Shown piece by piece: positions 1 through 9,105 of a DNA stretch of 64,000 nucleotides. Below the pieces are notes generated by a model. The model was given only the letters and a program-made list of their open reading frames with translations. It did no database searches and had not been told where the DNA came from. Numbering within the stretch: position 1 is the stretch's first letter; each line of letters starts with the position of its first letter. The position numbers and the translations under genes were made by a program. Source of the DNA: Polynucleobacter necessarius (GTDB taxonomy: Bacteria > Pseudomonadota > Gammaproteobacteria > Burkholderiales > Burkholderiaceae); contig NZ_LT615227.1 of assembly GCF_900096755.1 (NCBI RefSeq), positions 770,457 through 834,456 on the forward strand, written 5' to 3'.

Positions 1-703
1 TGCGGGCATGAGCTATTAACCATTGATTTGTTTTGGAGAAGTGTCCGCAACTCATTTTTCCGCCGGGCTCTAAAAAAGGCTTATCCGTCTTATAGACTCC
101 AAGCCCCGATGGGTGGGATGATTGCAAGATCAGCTGATTAGCTTCAGATTGAATGAGAGGCAATTTTGACTGGGCATGTCCTCCCCACAACATCCAAACC
201 AAATGTAAATTTTTTTGTGCAAGAGCAGCTATTAGTTTGTCGATCAAACTTCTCCATCCCAAGCTTGTGTGACTTCCAGCCTCACCTAGTTTTACGCTCA
301 GGGCGGTATTAAGAAGTAGTACACCTTGTTTCGCCCAGTGATGTAAATCACCATTGGGCAAATAACCAAAACCCTCAAGAGCAAGCGCTTTACTGATGTT
401 TCGAAGTGAGCTTGGAAATTCTCGTGAGTTTGTTGGGATGTTTTCTGGAATTGAAAAAGCCAATCCTTGAGCTAGACCGGGCGAATGATATGGGTCCTGC
501 CCGAGAACGACGACGTTAACTGAATCAACGGGGGTCAGCTTTAGTGCTTTAAAAAAATTCTCTGGTTCAGGTCGAACCTCTTGAGACTTTAGGACAAGAT
601 GTAAATTTTCTTCTAGCCTTTTCCAGTCCGAAGATTCGAAGTAGTCGCCTAATAAGACTTCTTGCCAATCTCGAGGAATATCTTCCTTGGAAAAAGAATG
701 CAT
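1..703 (-). CDS. ung: Uracil-DNA glycosylase, 3' end outside window
   Basis: Removes uracil from DNA, the first step of base excision repair in the cytoplasm. The reading frame is open from the ATG at 703 down to base 1, giving 234 codons with no stop, so perhaps 15-25 C-terminal residues lie outside. The family 1 active-site motif GQDPYH sits at about residues 68-73, followed by an FS(I/V)P-type segment. A second conserved motif begins with HPSG near residue 197; the usual HPSPLSAHRG form is changed to HPSGLGVYK, but the catalytic His is kept. The start is 10 bases past the stop of the upstream M61 peptidase gene, so the two are probably co-transcribed. Identification is firm from the motifs and overall similarity. 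Confidence 0.93.
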   Translation of the reverse strand, partial: MHSFSKEDIPRDWQEVLLGDYFESSDWKRLEENLHLVLKSQEVRPEPENFFKALKLTPVDSVNVVVLGQDPYHSPGLAQGLAFSIPENIPTNSREFPSSLRNISKALALEGFGYLPNGDLHHWAKQGVLLLNTALSVKLGEAGSHTSLGWRSLIDKLIAALAQKNLHLVWMLWGGHAQSKLPLIQSEANQLILQSSHPSGLGVYKTDKPFLEPGGKMSCGHFSKTNQWLIAHAR

Positions 704-713
704 CTGCTTGCTA

Positions 714-2489
714 TCAGGAGCGCGGAGTTAAATCGTATTGCATCGGAACCTGTGAGGCTTGTAATATCAAGATGCGCTCATGTTCCATGTCATCTCGATA
801 AAAGGAGATCTCTAGGCTCTGATTCTCGGGTAGGCTTCCAAGAACCTTATCCCAGCGTGCAGCTGTAATGCGTTGCCCATTGAAGCTTGCCAGCAAATCT
901 CCTGCCGTAAGGCCCGCTGCTTGAGCGGCCCCGCCATCTAAGACGTGAGTCACCTTAAGCCAACCACTCACTTCGGCGTGACGCAACCCAAGTTGAAGCT
1001 TGATCTTTTCGAGTTTTGTATGAGTCTTAGTGGCTACCGAGACCACTTTAGAGTTAAGCCATTTCTGCAGCGGAATATCTTCGGTGCCAAAGATATAGCG
1101 CGTCTTTATCTCTTGCCAAATCTTGTTGAATCCATTGCCCAATAATTGATGTATTAATGTATCCAATCCATCTTCGGGAATTCCATCCATTGTTTGGCCA
1201 TGCGTCTTCCAAATTAAGCGCATCAAGTCATCGAGAGATTTCTGATTTTTCGAGAAAGCGCGGATTTGTAGATCAAGACCAAGCGCAAGTAATGCGCCTT
1301 TGCCGTAATAGCTCACCACTGCATTAGGGGTATTTTCATCGGCCTGGTAATACTTGGTCCAGGCATCAAATGAGCTGTCTGCCAAACTCTGCTTTTGTCG
1401 TCCGGGGCCCCGTAAAACGCCATTCCAGTTGTCGGCAACTAATTTTAGGTAGGTCTTAAGATCTATGCGCTTGCTGCGAAAGAGTTGAAGATCGTCGTAA
1501 TAGCTGGTGAAGCCCTCAAACAACCAAAGTAAACGGGTGTGATTGCGTTGCGTTAGATCATATGGTTGAAATGCTTTTGGTTGAATGCGCTTTACTAGCC
1601 AAGCATGAAAATATTCATGACTGCATAAGCCTAAAAATTCACGATAGGCATTCTCCTCAAATAGAGCGCCTGCCTGTGGAATTTGATCACGACGACACAG
1701 TAGTGCAGTGCTATTGCGATGTTCTAGTCCACCATATCCATTGAGGACTGCATTGACCAAGAACAGGTAATTGGAGAAGGGTGCTTTTTTAGTTTTGGGT
1801 TCAAAAAGATTGATTGTGGAAGCGCAGATGGCCTGCAGGTCATTTTCTAAACGTGCTTTATCTATGGGGTGAATGCACCCCTGTATTGCCATAGAGTGGG
1901 GTGTGCCATTGGAGATCCAGCGGGCAATTTGAAATTCACCTATGGCAACAGGATGATCCAATAAGTCGTCGTAATTCTGCGCAAGATAAAAACCAAAACC
2001 CTGGGCGTCAGTTTTAGCTGACCGCAAGCTTGTTTGTACTGACCAATGATCAGCAAAAGGGCTTTCAGGTCGAATGATGGCAAGAGAGCAAGGGAGGCTT
2101 TCTTGTCCTTGCGCGGCTAGGCAAAGGCTGGTGGCGTTGAAGAATGCACGTTCAGTATCAAGATAAGCCGCACGTACTGACGAGTCGAAGGCGTAAACCG
2201 TTGTGAGTATCTCTACTGCAGTATTTATTTTGGGAAGTCGCCATTGATCGTTACTTAATCTTTCAAGAGCAATTTTTTTCTTGGAATCGCCTGCAACAAA
2301 CGCTTCAATTGATTCAATGCGCTTGCTGAAATCACGAATCAAATAGCTCCCGGGAATCCAAGCTGGCATCTGCAGTATCTGACCCTCTGGATTGGGGTTG
2401 GATATGTGAAGCTTTACTTTAAAGTGGTGACCCTGAAGATCTGCTGGCCATATGGTGTACTGAATTGCTGGTAAGTCAGAGTTCTTCAT
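714..2489 (-). CDS. M61 family metallopeptidase with C-terminal PDZ domain
   Basis: A predicted zinc aminopeptidase of the glycyl aminopeptidase (M61) family. Of 591 residues, the N-terminal two fifths form the beta-rich M61 N domain. The catalytic part has GGLEHRNS near 253, the zinc-binding HEYFH at 291-295, and the downstream Glu in LFEGFTSYY near 325 that completes the gluzincin site. A PDZ-like domain with a GGAAQAAGL-type core occupies roughly residues 515-575. No signal peptide is visible, so a cytoplasmic location is likely. It starts 5 bases after the dsbC stop and ends 10 bases before ung, as part of a minus-strand run ubiH-like, dsbC, M61, ung. Substrate is unknown. The frame is intact. 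Confidence 0.9.
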   Translation of the reverse strand: MKNSDLPAIQYTIWPADLQGHHFKVKLHISNPNPEGQILQMPAWIPGSYLIRDFSKRIESIEAFVAGDSKKKIALERLSNDQWRLPKINTAVEILTTVYAFDSSVRAAYLDTERAFFNATSLCLAAQGQESLPCSLAIIRPESPFADHWSVQTSLRSAKTDAQGFGFYLAQNYDDLLDHPVAIGEFQIARWISNGTPHSMAIQGCIHPIDKARLENDLQAICASTINLFEPKTKKAPFSNYLFLVNAVLNGYGGLEHRNSTALLCRRDQIPQAGALFEENAYREFLGLCSHEYFHAWLVKRIQPKAFQPYDLTQRNHTRLLWLFEGFTSYYDDLQLFRSKRIDLKTYLKLVADNWNGVLRGPGRQKQSLADSSFDAWTKYYQADENTPNAVVSYYGKGALLALGLDLQIRAFSKNQKSLDDLMRLIWKTHGQTMDGIPEDGLDTLIHQLLGNGFNKIWQEIKTRYIFGTEDIPLQKWLNSKVVSVATKTHTKLEKIKLQLGLRHAEVSGWLKVTHVLDGGAAQAAGLTAGDLLASFNGQRITAARWDKVLGSLPENQSLEISFYRDDMEHERILILQASQVPMQYDLTPRS

Positions 2490-2494
2490 ATGAA

Positions 2495-3211
2495 TTATTT
2501 CAGTGAGCTAAATTTCTTTTCGATATGAGTAATTTGAACGGCGCCAGGAAAACGGCTGCCATCGGTAAAGAAGAGTGTTGGCGTACCAGTAATGCCGTAG
2601 GTCTTCGCAAAAGCCATATTTTTATCAAGAGGGGTGGTGCAATCACTCTTACCACTTGGGGTGATGCCATTCACCATCCAGTCCATATATGACTTGTAGG
2701 GGTCTGCCGAGCACAAAATTTGCTTTGATTTTTGTGCGGAGTCTGGAGAGAGGATGGGGATGAGGTAGGTGTAAATGGTGACGTTATCCAATTGCTGCAG
2801 AGATTTTTCTAGGCGTTTGCAATATCCGCAATTGGGATCAGAGAACACGGCAAGCTGTCGACTGCCGTTGCCGCGAACATTTTTAATGGCATTTGCTGGA
2901 TTTAAGTCAGTCCATTTAATGCGATTTAGATCAGACTGCCTTTGCTCGGTAATATTTTTACCACTTGCCAATTCAATGACTTCACCTTGAATGAGGTATT
3001 TGCTTCCAGCATCCGTATAGATGATCTCATTGCCTACAATGACCTCATATAAGCCTGGGATAGGTGCAGGGGCAACGCTTTTAACTTTGACATTGGAACC
3101 CAATTTTTTCTGCAATTCAGTTTTTATCTGTTGCTCTGTTTGCGCGTAGGCGTAACCACCCAAAAAAATAGTGGCGCCAATTAAGGTGGCGGCGGATAAA
3201 AATTTAATCAA
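2495..3211 (-). CDS. dsbC: Periplasmic thiol:disulfide isomerase DsbC
   Basis: Isomerises wrongly formed disulfides in the periplasm, normally kept reduced by DsbD. The 238-residue product begins with a clear signal peptide (hydrophobic run to about residue 20, likely cleavage after AYA). It continues with a DsbC dimerisation domain and a thioredoxin-fold domain holding the redox motif CGYC at 128-131 and the cis-proline loop TGTPT. Two further cysteines lie in the region after LIPILSP, as in DsbC. The start codon is TTG at 3211, overlapping the end of the hydroxylase gene by 8 bases. A GGGGAA ribosome-binding sequence lies just upstream, and no later ATG would keep the signal peptide, so TTG is preferred. 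Confidence 0.92.
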   Translation of the reverse strand: MIKFLSAATLIGATIFLGGYAYAQTEQQIKTELQKKLGSNVKVKSVAPAPIPGLYEVIVGNEIIYTDAGSKYLIQGEVIELASGKNITEQRQSDLNRIKWTDLNPANAIKNVRGNGSRQLAVFSDPNCGYCKRLEKSLQQLDNVTIYTYLIPILSPDSAQKSKQILCSADPYKSYMDWMVNGITPSGKSDCTTPLDKNMAFAKTYGITGTPTLFFTDGSRFPGAVQITHIEKKFSSLK

Positions 3212-4478
3212 AATCGATTTCCCCTAAAGCGCGTTCAATGAGGCGCTGTTTTATAAAGTGACTTTTATTTACGAGGCCAAGACCCCAATTTCGAATTTGA
3301 TTTTCCGTGTTACTGCTTGCGGAAAATAATTTCTTCAGTTTATCGGTGACCCACAAGAGCGCGCTGGTGTCACCTTGCCTTTGACGCTCATATCGACGCA
3401 AGAGCACTAAGTCACTTGGTGAGCGGAATGATTCACGCTTACCTAATATGTTGAGCAGCACCGCTACATCTCGCAATCCTAGGTTTAAGCCTTGCCCTGC
3501 CAATGGGTGCATTACATGGGCGGCATCTCCAATGAGTGCAACCTTTGGGTGGCTATCTGGACCAATAAAACGTTGCGCGCGAATTTTTCTCAGAGGAAAT
3601 GCGGCTGGTTCTGAGTTGAGGGTAAGCTCACCAAGTTGTTTGCTGATCGCGCCATTGGCAATAGTGGATAAACGATCAAGCCATTGTTGTTGATTGAGCT
3701 TTAGTAGGCTGGCGGCATTATCTGGTGAAGTTGACCATACCATCGATACTTGTTTGCCTGGTAGCGGCAACATTGCCACAATATCTCCACCAGGCAAGAA
3801 CCACTGAAAAGCAGTTTCAAGATGTGGATAGGTGCAAAGCCAATTTGCAACAACGGCGCTTTGTGAATAACTTTCTTCAGTAGCAGTGATTCCTAATTCA
3901 GTGCGTATCGGAGAATTAGCCCCATCAGCGGCAACGAGAAGTTTTGCGCGAATCGCGCTGCCATTGTTGAGGTGTGCAGTAACGCCATCGGCATCCACTT
4001 CTACCTTTTTGACTGCATCACTAATGCGCTCCAATTTATTTTGAAAGCGTGATGCTTGATCAAGAGTATGTTCAATTAAATTTGATTCACCTATCCAAGC
4101 TAATTGGGGTACGCCAGCTTCAAACGCCGAAAGGTGGAGTTGATCATCCTTTTCGCCGCGATCACCATAGATGCGCATATCGCGAACTGGCTGAAGGCGG
4201 TTGCGATCAAGCGCATCCCAAATTTGTAAATGGGCGAGTAGTTTTTGGGTGCTAGGAGAAAAAGCATAGATTCGTTGTCCCCACTGAGGTCCTTGGGGGC
4301 TGGCAACGCTCTGCTCTAGGTCAGGTGCAACTTCGATGGTTTGCAGTCCCAGTTGAGCCAAACCCAGGGCGCAAGCCTTACCAGCAATGCCACCACCCAC
4401 CACAAGCACGTCTACAGAGCGGGTGGGGGCTGAATGTCCAGGGGATTTGGAGGGGGAAATTGGGTTAACTTCTGACAT
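3204..4478 (-). CDS. FAD-dependent hydroxylase, UbiH/UbiF/Coq6 family
   Basis: A flavoprotein monooxygenase of the family that hydroxylates the ring of ubiquinone precursors. An N-terminal Rossmann motif GGGIAG binds FAD, and the second FAD motif GDAAHVMHPLAGQGLN is perfectly typical of UbiH/UbiF/VisC/Coq6 proteins. The frame can be opened from a TTG at 4499, but the ATG at 4478 gives a 424-residue protein of normal family length and is preferred. The family members (UbiH, UbiF, UbiI) cannot be told apart here, so no symbol is assigned. Coq7 (19592) and IspB (60684) are also present in the window, so quinone synthesis seems to be retained. It is divergent from ychF and precedes dsbC with an 8-base overlap. 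Confidence 0.88.
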   Translation of the reverse strand: MSEVNPISPSKSPGHSAPTRSVDVLVVGGGIAGKACALGLAQLGLQTIEVAPDLEQSVASPQGPQWGQRIYAFSPSTQKLLAHLQIWDALDRNRLQPVRDMRIYGDRGEKDDQLHLSAFEAGVPQLAWIGESNLIEHTLDQASRFQNKLERISDAVKKVEVDADGVTAHLNNGSAIRAKLLVAADGANSPIRTELGITATEESYSQSAVVANWLCTYPHLETAFQWFLPGGDIVAMLPLPGKQVSMVWSTSPDNAASLLKLNQQQWLDRLSTIANGAISKQLGELTLNSEPAAFPLRKIRAQRFIGPDSHPKVALIGDAAHVMHPLAGQGLNLGLRDVAVLLNILGKRESFRSPSDLVLLRRYERQRQGDTSALLWVTDKLKKLFSASSNTENQIRNWGLGLVNKSHFIKQRLIERALGEIDFD

Positions 4479-4518
4479 AACTCGATGATATCGAAACAAG
4501 CCCCTTTACAATAAGGTC

Positions 4519-5610
4519 ATGTCTTTGAAATGTGGCATCGTCGGCCTGCCTAACGTCGGCAAATCTACCCTCTTTAATGCGCTTACCAAAGCTGGAATCG
4601 CAGCAGAAAACTATCCTTTCTGCACGATCGAGCCCAATGTAGGCGTTGTTGAGGTTCCTGACCCTCGTCTGGCCCATTTGGCTGAGATCGTGAAGCCTGA
4701 GCGCATCCTGCCTGCAGCTGTCGAGTTTGTCGATATTGCGGGCTTGGTAGCTGGCGCCTCCAAAGGTGAGGGCCTGGGCAATCAATTTTTGGCAAATATT
4801 CGAGAAACTGACGCTATTACGCATGTGGTGCGCTGTTTTGAGGATCCAAACGTGATTCACGTTGCTGGAAAAATTGATCCAATCGCTGATATCGGAGTGA
4901 TTGATACCGAACTGGCGCTCTCAGATTTGGCAACCGTTGAAAAAACACTAAATCGCTCCACGAAAGCTGCGAAATCGGGTAACGATAAAGAGGCTGCTTT
5001 AGTGGCGGTGCTTACAAAAGTACAAGCCCATCTAGATTCTGCTCAGCCAGTTCGCAGCCTCAATTTGACTGAAGAAGAAAAATTGGTAATTAAGCCTCTT
5101 TGCTTAATCACTGCTAAACCTGCCATGTATGTAGCCAATGTGAAAGGGGATGGGTTTACGAATAATCCTCATCTTGAAGCAGTGAAGCAGCATGCAGCAA
5201 AAGAAGGTGCTCCAGTGGTTGCGGTCTGTGCGGCAATTGAAGCTGAGATCGCTGATTTAGATGATGCTGACAAGACTGAGTTCTTAGCTGACCTTGGTAT
5301 GGAAGAGCCAGGCTTAGACAGGGTTATCCGTGCTGGATATGCTTTGCTAGGTTTGCAAACGTATTTCACTGCTGGTGTTAAAGAAGTTCGCGCTTGGACC
5401 ATTCATGTGGGCGACACAGCCCCACAAGCTGCCGGAGTGATTCATACAGATTTCGAGCGTGGCTTTATTCGTGCCCAGACAATTTCTTATGAAGATTTTA
5501 TTCAATTCAAAGGTGAGTCTGGCGCTAAAGAAGCTGGCAAGATGCGCGCAGAAGGTAAGGAGTACGTCGTGAAAGATGGCGATGTATTGAACTTCTTATT
5601 TAACGTTTAG
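4519..5610 (+). CDS. ychF: Redox-regulated ATPase YchF
   Basis: Obg-family P-loop NTPase that hydrolyses ATP, binds ribosomes and affects the oxidative stress response. The 363-residue length is exactly typical. The G1 loop GLPNVGKST is at residues 8-16, followed by [10 protein letters not shown] (switch region) and [10 protein letters not shown] (G3). The C-terminal TGS-like domain ends in the usual [10 protein letters not shown]. The ATG at 4519 follows a weak AATAAGGT site. The gene stands alone, divergent from the hydroxylase gene. Its TAG stop (5608-5610) abuts the last base of the convergent regulator gene. It is intact. Confidence 0.97.
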   Translation: MSLKCGIVGLPNVGKSTLFNALTKAGIAAENYPFCTIEPNVGVVEVPDPRLAHLAEIVKPERILPAAVEFVDIAGLVAGASKGEGLGNQFLANIRETDAITHVVRCFEDPNVIHVAGKIDPIADIGVIDTELALSDLATVEKTLNRSTKAAKSGNDKEAALVAVLTKVQAHLDSAQPVRSLNLTEEEKLVIKPLCLITAKPAMYVANVKGDGFTNNPHLEAVKQHAAKEGAPVVAVCAAIEAEIADLDDADKTEFLADLGMEEPGLDRVIRAGYALLGLQTYFTAGVKEVRAWTIHVGDTAPQAAGVIHTDFERGFIRAQTISYEDFIQFKGESGAKEAGKMRAEGKEYVVKDGDVLNFLFNV

Positions 5611-6018
5611 TCATCCTGCAGTAGTTTGTTGCCTATACAAGACAAGAGAAGGCTGGATTGCATTCTTAGCCTGCTTTGTGGCGGCTTTCTCGAGGCGCTT
5701 AGAAATTTCTTCGTAACGCTTTAAAGCTAGCTTGGTAGGCAGCACTTGTTTTTTGCGACCATCTTCGTTGCTGCCCATTTTGATATAGCCCATTGCACTC
5801 AGATTTTTGAGGCGCCCATGAAGTGTGGTTTGAGAGCCCAGCTCAGACAACGAAATTAAATCCCCTACCAATACAGTCTCTTTGAGATGTGCATGCGAAA
5901 CCACTTTATCGAGCAAGCCCTCCTCGATGCAATCGAGTTTCTTCCCTGGGTTAATGCGATCTAGGGCATCCATTAAATTCAGGAAGCGTAAATAGGGCGG
6001 TTGCTTGGGCGTAGACAT
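5611..6018 (-). CDS. MarR-like winged-helix protein, function unknown
   Basis: A 135-residue protein with a probable winged helix-turn-helix fold. The segment LISLSELGSQTTLHGRLKNL (about 53-72) has the spacing of a recognition helix-turn-helix. It is followed by a short wing with GYIKMGSNEDGRKKQVLPT, which resembles the MarR wing, and a lysine-rich C-terminal helix. I recognise the fold type only by pattern and not a specific family. It may bind the perfect inverted repeat at 6045-6062, which lies 27 bases upstream of its start, so autoregulation is possible. It is convergent with ychF and directly adjacent to it, and divergent from the MASE1-like gene. Confidence 0.65.
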   Translation of the reverse strand: MSTPKQPPYLRFLNLMDALDRINPGKKLDCIEEGLLDKVVSHAHLKETVLVGDLISLSELGSQTTLHGRLKNLSAMGYIKMGSNEDGRKKQVLPTKLALKRYEEISKRLEKAATKQAKNAIQPSLVLYRQQTTAG

Positions 6019-6044
6019 TATTTAGATTATATAGTTGAGGTTTT

Positions 6045-6062
6045 ATTAGCTGTAGAGCTAAT
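6045..6062. promoter_or_regulatory. Inverted repeat, candidate operator between divergent genes
   Basis: Perfect 7-base arms ATTAGCT and AGCTAAT separated by GTAG, in the AT-rich gap between the winged-helix gene (minus) and the MASE1-like gene (plus). Position and symmetry suit a dimeric regulator. Binding by the neighbouring protein is inference only. Confidence 0.4.
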
Positions 6063-6155
6063 GGTATTCTATTCCTTAAATACGATTTGTGCGGTTTATC
6101 TTTGTCAAATGTAATCATCCATACTCCGAGTAATGCCTAAAGTTTTTTGCCGCTG

Positions 6156-6704
6156 ATGCGCGCACATGGTTTTGGGATTAGTGCGCTCGCCTATGCAGCG
6201 CTCTTCTATTTCAACTCATGGCTTACGAGCAGTTTTGTATTTGGTGCCGGTGTTAACGGGGTATATCTTCCTGCTGGTTTGCGACTTTTTCTTATTTTAA
6301 TTTTTGGCTTACCGGGAGCCATAGGCATTGCTCTCGCTTCATTTTTAATTAGCTATTGCGGCGCGCTGTCAGATGACTTAACAATTTGTATCGGCACTGG
6401 TTTGATATCAGGCTTCGCACCCTACCTCGCCAGAATATTTGTGCTGAGCAATTTGGAGTTAGATTCCGATCTCAGCAACCTAAATTTATCTAAATTACTG
6501 ATTTTGATTTGTATTTTGGTATTTGCCGCATTAAGCGCTGGGCTGCATCAGTTTTGGTATGCCACAGTTAATATTGATGACTCTGGCACCATGAATCATT
6601 TCATCGCCATGTTCATTGGCGATATATTGGGATTAGTACTGCTGATCTCCCTAATTAAATACAGCCTCGATCTTTTAAGACGATTTAGGAAAACAGCTCA
6701 CTAA
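6156..6704 (+). CDS. Small MASE1-like integral membrane protein
   Basis: A 182-residue, very hydrophobic protein with about five membrane segments. The N-terminal part holds [13 protein letters not shown], and the C-terminal part holds a segment ending [11 protein letters not shown]. Both resemble MASE1 sensor domains, which are usually attached to GGDEF or histidine kinase output domains. No output domain follows, because the frame ends 20 bases inside the convergent trpC gene. It may therefore be a stand-alone membrane sensor module or a shortened relic. The frame can start at TTG 6147, but ATG 6156 is preferred. Its divergent neighbour is the winged-helix regulator. Function is unknown. 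Confidence 0.7.
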   Translation: MRAHGFGISALAYAALFYFNSWLTSSFVFGAGVNGVYLPAGLRLFLILIFGLPGAIGIALASFLISYCGALSDDLTICIGTGLISGFAPYLARIFVLSNLELDSDLSNLNLSKLLILICILVFAALSAGLHQFWYATVNIDDSGTMNHFIAMFIGDILGLVLLISLIKYSLDLLRRFRKTAH

Positions 6705-7488
6705 GGGCGGTGCCTGGATCGGGTGCGCGCATAAAAGCCTCGCCAACCAAAAAGGCGATAATTTGGTTATCACGCATTAATTGCACATCGGCGCGGCCTA
6801 GAATCCCTGATTCAGTCACTAACGTTTTATTACTAGGAACCATCGATAGGAGTGAAAGCGTTGTTTGTAGTGTGACCTCAAAAGTTTTGAGGTTGCGATT
6901 ATTGATTCCAAGCAGCGGGGTTTTTAGCTCAAGTGCTTGTTCTAGTTCTGGTGCGTTATGTACCTCAACCAACACATCTAAACCTAATTCATGCGCACAG
7001 GCTTCGAGCTCTTTCATTTGATTGAGCTCTAGGCAGGCAACAATTAGCAGAATGGCATCAGCGCCGATCGCACGCGCTTCGTAAACTTGATAAGGATCTA
7101 TCGTGAAATCTTTACGCAAAGCGGGAATGCTACACGCTGCCCGAGCTTGTTGCAGATAGGTGTTGCCGCCCTGAAAGTAATCTACGTCCGTAAGGACCGA
7201 TAAACAGGCTGCTCCATGTTTCTCATACGATTTAGCAATCTCGGCGGGCATGAAGTTCTCGCGCAAGATTCCTTTGCTAGGACTGGCTTTCTTGATTTCG
7301 GTAATGACCCCTGCTTTGCCCGCAGCAATCTTTTTCTCAATTGACTGAATAAAGCCGCGCGGCTTCATTAGGGCGTCTTGATTATTTGCCTCAGCCTTTT
7401 CTCGCTGATTACCAAGGGAAATTTTTTGTAGGCAATTGGCAACCTCGATCTTTTTGGTTGCAACAATTTTTTCGAGGATATCGCCCAT
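6685..7488 (-). CDS. trpC: Indole-3-glycerol phosphate synthase
   Basis: Converts carboxyphenylamino-deoxyribulose phosphate to indole-3-glycerol phosphate in tryptophan synthesis. The 267-residue TIM barrel has [10 protein letters not shown] (phosphate/substrate loop), LVEVHN and [10 protein letters not shown], all TrpC hallmarks. An in-frame TTG at 7593 would lie inside trpD; the ATG at 7488, 10 bases after the trpD stop, gives the usual N-terminus (MGDILEKIV). It is the last gene of the trpE-trpG-trpD-trpC unit. It is a single-function enzyme, not fused to TrpF. Its 3' end overlaps the convergent MASE1-like gene by 20 bases. Confidence 0.96.
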   Translation of the reverse strand: MGDILEKIVATKKIEVANCLQKISLGNQREKAEANNQDALMKPRGFIQSIEKKIAAGKAGVITEIKKASPSKGILRENFMPAEIAKSYEKHGAACLSVLTDVDYFQGGNTYLQQARAACSIPALRKDFTIDPYQVYEARAIGADAILLIVACLELNQMKELEACAHELGLDVLVEVHNAPELEQALELKTPLLGINNRNLKTFEVTLQTTLSLLSMVPSNKTLVTESGILGRADVQLMRDNQIIAFLVGEAFMRAPDPGTALSELFS

Positions 7489-7498
7489 GTATAAGAAC

Positions 7499-8524
7499 TT
7501 AATTAGATTGAGTTGCGGCAACAAAGGCGTCAAGCTTTTGGCGTGGAGCCCCAGAAGCGATGGCTGCCTTAGCAAGGGCAATACCGCTGGCAATATCTTT
7601 AGCTACTCCGGCTACGTATAGGGTAGCGCCGGCATTTAGGCAGACAATATCGCTGGCAGCACCCGGCTGGTTATTGATAACAGCCAAAACCATTTTTTTG
7701 GATTCTTCCGCATTGGCTACTTTGAAGCTATTTGTGAGTGCGGTATTAAGGCCAAAATCTTTAGGGTGAATTTCATATTCACGAACCACACCATCTTTAA
7801 GTTCGCCTACTAAAGTGGCGCCTTCAAGAGAGATCTCGTCTAAACCATCTCCACCATAAACGACCAATGCATGTTCCATACCTAAAGCCTGAAGTACACG
7901 GGCTTGAATACCCACTAGATCAGGATGGAACACACCCATCAGAATGCGTTTGGCATCGGCTGGGTTGGTTAGTGGACCCAGGATGTTAAAAATTGTACGG
8001 ACACCCAATTGCTTGCGAATTGGCACCACATTCTTCATGGCAGGATGGTGATTGGGAGCAAACATAAATCCTGCGCCTACTGTAGAGATGCATTTGGATA
8101 CTTGCTCAGCTGAGAGTGCAAGGTTTGCGCCAAGCGCTTCTAATACATCAGCGCTGCCAGACTTGCTGCTTACGCTGCGATTGCCATGCTTGGCAATTTT
8201 TGCTCCAGCCGCTGCTGCAACAAACATAGCTGCAGTCGAGATATTAAAAGTATGCGCACCATCACCGCCGGTACCAACCACATCCACTAGATGCGAGCGG
8301 TCATCAACCTTCACTGGGGTAGTAAACTCACGCATCACTTGTGCGGCAGCTGCGATTTCACCAACGGTTTCTTTCTTGGTTCGCAATGCAACGAGTAATC
8401 CAGCCACTAATTCAGGAGGCATTTCGCCACTCATGATGAGACGCATCATCGCGGTCATTTCATCATGGAAAAGTTCGCGGTGTTCGATGCAGCGTTGTAG
8501 CGCCTCTTGAGGTGTGATTGACAT
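7499..8524 (-). CDS. trpD: Anthranilate phosphoribosyltransferase
   Basis: Joins anthranilate to phosphoribosyl pyrophosphate, the second step of tryptophan synthesis. The 341-residue length is typical. Signature motifs are VGTGGDG (PRPP/metal binding), [21 protein letters not shown] (anthranilate site) and [12 protein letters not shown]. The ATG at 8524 follows the trpG stop by 8 bases. There is no fusion to a glutaminase domain, as expected since trpG is separate. The frame is intact. Confidence 0.97.
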   Translation of the reverse strand: MSITPQEALQRCIEHRELFHDEMTAMMRLIMSGEMPPELVAGLLVALRTKKETVGEIAAAAQVMREFTTPVKVDDRSHLVDVVGTGGDGAHTFNISTAAMFVAAAAGAKIAKHGNRSVSSKSGSADVLEALGANLALSAEQVSKCISTVGAGFMFAPNHHPAMKNVVPIRKQLGVRTIFNILGPLTNPADAKRILMGVFHPDLVGIQARVLQALGMEHALVVYGGDGLDEISLEGATLVGELKDGVVREYEIHPKDFGLNTALTNSFKVANAEESKKMVLAVINNQPGAASDIVCLNAGATLYVAGVAKDIASGIALAKAAIASGAPRQKLDAFVAATQSN

Positions 8525-8532
8525 AGCGCTAT

Positions 8533-9105
8533 CTAATTATTTATTAAAAGCAAAAAATTCTTGAGGAGGGCGTGACCGTGCTCGGACAAGATAGATTCAG
8601 GGTGAAACTGAACGCCTTCGATAGCTAATTCACGATGGCGCACACCCATGATCTCGCCGTCTGAAGATGTGGCGGTGACCTCGAGAACATCCGGCAATGA
8701 ACTCTTTTCAATTGCAAGAGAGTGATAACGCGTGACCTTAAATGGGTCGGGCAAATTCTTAAATACCCCAACGCCAGTGTGATGAATGCTATCAGTTTTT
8801 CCATGCATCACCTTTTGGGCACGGATCACCTTTCCGCCAAAGGCTTCGCCTATAGCTTGATGACCTAAGCAAACACCTAAGATTGGAATTTCTCCTGCAT
8901 AGCGTTTAATTGCGGCAACGGAAATTCCGGCTTCAGCAGGACTGCATGGTCCAGGAGAAATGCAAATACGGTCTGGATTGAGTTTTGCAATTTCTTCTAC
9001 TGCAATTTCATCATTCCGAAATACCTTCACCTCTTCGCCTAGTTCAGCAAAATATTGAACGAGGTTGTAGGTAAATGAATCGTAGTTATCAATCATTAGG
9101 AGCAT
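8533..9105 (-). CDS. trpG: Anthranilate synthase component II (glutamine amidotransferase)
   Basis: Supplies ammonia from glutamine to TrpE. A class I amidotransferase of 190 residues with the nucleophile Cys in [15 protein letters not shown] and the catalytic His-Glu pair in FHPESILS. Three starts are possible: TTG 9108, ATG 9105, ATG 9096. ATG 9105 is chosen because an AGGAGG sequence lies five bases upstream, inside the end of trpE. The gene then overlaps trpE by 17 bases, which suggests translational coupling of the two subunits. Confidence 0.96.
   Translation of the reverse strand: MLLMIDNYDSFTYNLVQYFAELGEEVKVFRNDEIAVEEIAKLNPDRICISPGPCSPAEAGISVAAIKRYAGEIPILGVCLGHQAIGEAFGGKVIRAQKVMHGKTDSIHHTGVGVFKNLPDPFKVTRYHSLAIEKSSLPDVLEVTATSSDGEIMGVRHRELAIEGVQFHPESILSEHGHALLKNFLLLINN

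Noticed and set aside
4465..4860. Minus-strand ORF opposite ychF
   Set aside because: Shadow of ychF; no protein features, and it overlaps the start of two real divergent genes.
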